DNA from: Euryarchaeota archaeon UBA550
Lineage (GTDB): Archaea > Thermoplasmatota > Poseidoniia > Poseidoniales > Poseidoniaceae
Direction of reading: 5' to 3'
Assembly: GCA_002506705.1 (NCBI GenBank)
Contig: DAYA01000007.1
Location: 848 to 7,929, forward strand
Length of the DNA: 7,082 bases
Both the position numbers and the translations under genes were made by a program. Below are positions 5,812 through 7,082 of the stretch, in pieces. The notes beneath the pieces were generated by a model. That model ran no database searches, was not told the origin of the DNA, and saw only the letters and a program-made list of their open reading frames with translations. Every line of letters begins with the position of its first letter. Position 1 is the stretch's first letter.

Positions 5812-6843
5812 ATGCGCCATTTGAGAGTGCCGAGCAGAGAAACTTCTGCATGGAGAGATAAATTATCCTCCAATGGTTGGCTTTCAGTGGGCTACGGCAT
5901 CCATAACTTGGGTGGATTCAGAGGAATTCCTCTTAATGAAAACGCGCCTGATTTTTTCGATGGGCTCGACATAGTTGAAATCGAGGCCATAACTTCCGGT
6001 CCAAATCATTGGACAGAGAGATTAGACTCAGATTTGTTTAATTCATTCAAGAAATTTTGGCCGATGAGCCATGATCAAATCGGTGATGTGATAATTGTAA
6101 AAATCCCAAAAGAGATTTCTCAACTCTCACAAGAAATCGCCTCAGCAATGCTGAACCAACATTCTAGCGCAAGGATAGTATGCGCGGATAATGGGGTCAA
6201 AGGCGAATTCCGCGTTAGGGATTTAGAGGTTCTGAAGACAAGGTCAGACACCTCTACCCGAACCAAAGTAAGGGAGCATGGAAACGAGTTCCTAACCGAC
6301 CCAGGATTGGTTTACTATTCTCCTAGACTTGCTACTGAAAGACTTGAAACGGTCGAAGTAGCGAAACAACTCTCTGGAAAATTAGGCAGGAAAATCTCGG
6401 TTTGCGACCCATATGCTGGTGTAGGCCCAGCTGTAGTTCCACTTACACAAATTCCAGAATTTGTTGAGAATATTTTTGCAAGCGACCTCAATCCCGATGC
6501 AGCAGAATTGTTGAGACTAAATTTACCAAATAGCGTTACAAAATGCGCTGATGCTAGAGTATTATCAGAGGAATTAGGAGAGTGCTGTGATCTCCTTCTA
6601 GTTAACTTGCCACATGAAACAGTAGACCATCTCCCCCACCTCATAGGACTGTTGAACAGGGGGCATGAAGTCGTGATTAGAGGTTGGGCAATCCTAGAAT
6701 CAGATTCAATTTCAACAGCAGAAACAGAAATTCGCAATCATTTGAGCAATTGCCAAGTCTTATCCTTAGAAATCAAACCAAAGAAATCCTACTCTTCGAG
6801 TATCTCATATGTCTCTATTGAAGCACATCTCATCAGGGACTAA
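5812..6843 (+). CDS. trm5: tRNA (guanine37-N1)-methyltransferase, Trm5 type
   Basis: From the ATG at 5812 the protein is 343 residues, near the archaeal Trm5 length. Landmarks: N-terminal D1 domain MRHLRVPSRETSAWRDKL; D2 with DVIIVKIPKE (92-101), GVKGEFRVRDLEVL (128-141) and VREHGNEFLTD (153-163); then YYSPRLATER (168-177), which holds the Tyr and Glu equivalent to the catalytic pair of the family; SAM loop CDPYAGVGPA (198-207); SDLNP (224-228); and NLPH (265-268) in place of the generic NPP motif, which favours Trm5 over the wybutosine enzyme Taw2. The enzyme transfers a methyl group from SAM to N1 of G37 next to the anticodon, preventing +1 frameshifting, in the cytoplasm. The frame is open to 5746, but those extra codons overlap dph5 and lack family resemblance, while RHLRVPSRE is a typical Trm5 beginning. 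DPYAGVGPA departs mildly from the common D-x-FAGVGPF. It is divergent from dph5; a small Cys4 gene follows after 42 bp. Confidence 0.9.
   Translation: MRHLRVPSRETSAWRDKLSSNGWLSVGYGIHNLGGFRGIPLNENAPDFFDGLDIVEIEAITSGPNHWTERLDSDLFNSFKKFWPMSHDQIGDVIIVKIPKEISQLSQEIASAMLNQHSSARIVCADNGVKGEFRVRDLEVLKTRSDTSTRTKVREHGNEFLTDPGLVYYSPRLATERLETVEVAKQLSGKLGRKISVCDPYAGVGPAVVPLTQIPEFVENIFASDLNPDAAELLRLNLPNSVTKCADARVLSEELGECCDLLLVNLPHETVDHLPHLIGLLNRGHEVVIRGWAILESDSISTAETEIRNHLSNCQVLSLEIKPKKSYSSSISYVSIEAHLIRD
5857..5867 (-). promoter_or_regulatory. AT-rich palindrome, possible TATA element for dph5 inside trm5
   Basis: GATAA-A-TTATC is a perfect 11-bp palindrome, flanked by GGAG (5852-5855) and CTCC (5868-5871), which extend it to nine pairs with one bulged base. 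On the minus strand the AT core would place a transcription start near 5836, giving dph5 a leader of about 60 bases. It lies within trm5 codons 16-19. As the only AT-rich box near the dph5 start it is a candidate promoter, but it is unproven. Confidence 0.25.
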
Positions 6844-6885
6844 CCTCCGTTGAATTCATGAATAGGTAGCCACTGGGAAGATAAC

Positions 6886-7011
6886 ATGCAGACTAAGGTG
6901 AAATGCCGATGCGGAGCGGAAATTGATATTTCTGGAGTAACTCCTCGCCTTAGTGGCATAGATGTCTACTGCAAAGTATGCGGTACAGTGACTAATCACA
7001 AAATCGTTTGA
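6886..7011 (+). CDS. 41-residue Cys4 putative zinc-ribbon protein
   Basis: A short frame from ATG 6886 to TGA 7009-7011 encodes 41 residues beginning MQTKVKCRCGAEI and ending VYCKVCGTVTNHKIV. Four cysteines (C7, C9, C29, C32) form a CxC ... CxxC pair of knuckles, each followed by Gly (CGA and CGT) as in rubredoxin-like and zinc-ribbon folds; alternating hydrophobic residues between them fit a two-hairpin beta ribbon. The first knuckle has one residue between cysteines instead of the usual two. No other domain is present. Zinc binding is inferred; proteins of this size in archaea often act as nucleic-acid or protein adaptors, but no function can be assigned. It follows trm5 by 42 bp on the same strand and might be co-transcribed. 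A weak GGGAAG (6875-6880) precedes the start at 5-base spacing. The overlapping minus-strand frame lacks any recognisable pattern. Confidence 0.7.
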   Translation: MQTKVKCRCGAEIDISGVTPRLSGIDVYCKVCGTVTNHKIV

Positions 7012-7082
7012 TTTTGTTTGAATTTCAACTCTTGTTGTAGTACAAGAACAGCCAATCACGCCGGTTAGGCGCCCGCGCCGGG
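7012..7082. other. Right-edge non-coding stretch with hairpins, GC-rich end
   Basis: After the small Cys4 gene there is a T-rich run (ATTTTGTTTG, 7011-7020) that could end its transcript, then a 6-bp inverted repeat TCTTGT/ACAAGA (7030-7035 and 7042-7047). The last 25 bases turn abruptly GC-rich with GGCG-CCCG-CGCC (7068-7079). The window is cut there, so whether this begins a stable RNA or another gene cannot be told. Confidence 0.3.

Noticed and set aside
5775..5873. Longer N-terminus for dph5 (33 more codons, or 13 from the ATG at 5813)
   Set aside because: Dph5 proteins begin within a few residues of the first beta strand, which fits 5774; the extension would overlap the trm5 coding region. 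The 13-codon form is not fully excluded.
5812..6843. Taw2 (wybutosine aminocarboxypropyl transferase) identity for the tRNA methyltransferase
   Set aside because: The AGVGP SAM loop and the NLP motif are those of Trm5; the Taw2-type replacement of NLP is not seen.
6854..6863. 10-bp palindrome ATTCATGAAT before the small Cys4 gene
   Set aside because: It is short, AT-rich and not repeated, so chance is a sufficient explanation.
6856..7059. Minus-strand 67-codon frame covering the small Cys4 gene
   Set aside because: It has no family pattern, while the opposite strand encodes a clean CxC/CxxC arrangement.
7030..7082. tRNA gene at the right edge
   Set aside because: The bases GGTTAGGCGCCCGC recall a D-arm, but no 7-bp acceptor strand with a proper D-stem can be placed before them and the rest is outside the window.
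1..7082. CRISPR array, insertion sequence, integrase, toxin-antitoxin or phage genes
   Set aside because: No regularly spaced repeats, terminal inverted repeats with a transposase, or proteins of those families were seen in any frame.

Overview
The window looks like a compact archaeal chromosome segment. The strongest evidence is the pairing of a Dph5-type diphthine synthase (diphthamide modification of EF-2, absent from bacteria) with a Trm5-type tRNA m1G37 methyltransferase, which has the archaeal/eukaryotic fold and not the bacterial TrmD fold. A geranylgeranyl-reductase-family flavoprotein (archaeal lipid hydrogenation) and a single-domain Lrp/AsnC regulator next to an amino-acid enzyme also fit. 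By eye the G+C content is a little under half, Shine-Dalgarno sequences are mostly missing and spacers are very short. That would suit an uncultured planktonic Thermoplasmatota-like euryarchaeon such as Marine Group II, but this lineage is an inference, not something the sequence proves.

Layout, left to right. 1-428 (minus): the N-terminal part of a geranylgeranyl-reductase-family oxidoreductase that runs off the left edge. 429-540: divergent spacer. 541-1479 (plus): a ten-helix DMT/EamA permease. 1449-1904 (minus): an Lrp/AsnC regulator whose 3' end overlaps the permease tail to tail. 1905-2045: a divergent control region with a perfect 17-bp palindrome, a second palindrome and a repeated half-site. 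2046-3221 (plus): a PLP-dependent Cys/Met-metabolism enzyme (cystathionine gamma-synthase/lyase type). 3222-4898 (minus): a 558-residue protein I do not recognise, whose stop codon directly abuts that of the PLP enzyme. 4926-5774 (minus): dph5, upstream of the unknown gene in a likely two-gene operon, with a GC-rich hairpin between them. 5812-6843 (plus): trm5, divergent from dph5 with only 37 bp between start codons. 6886-7011 (plus): a 41-residue protein with four cysteines arranged like a small zinc ribbon. 7012-7082 has no gene I can support and ends GC-rich.

Two functional groups can be read. The left-centre group couples a transcription factor, a sulfur-amino-acid enzyme and perhaps a metabolite exporter; the palindromes between lrp and the PLP gene are the most convincing regulatory signal. 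The right group is translation-related: dph5 modifies EF-2, trm5 protects the reading frame through m1G37, and the unknown 558-residue gene is probably co-transcribed with dph5. I see no CRISPR array, insertion sequence, integrase, rRNA or supportable tRNA. The most promising undescribed items are the 558-residue protein, the 41-residue Cys4 protein and the lrp/PLP-gene operator cluster.
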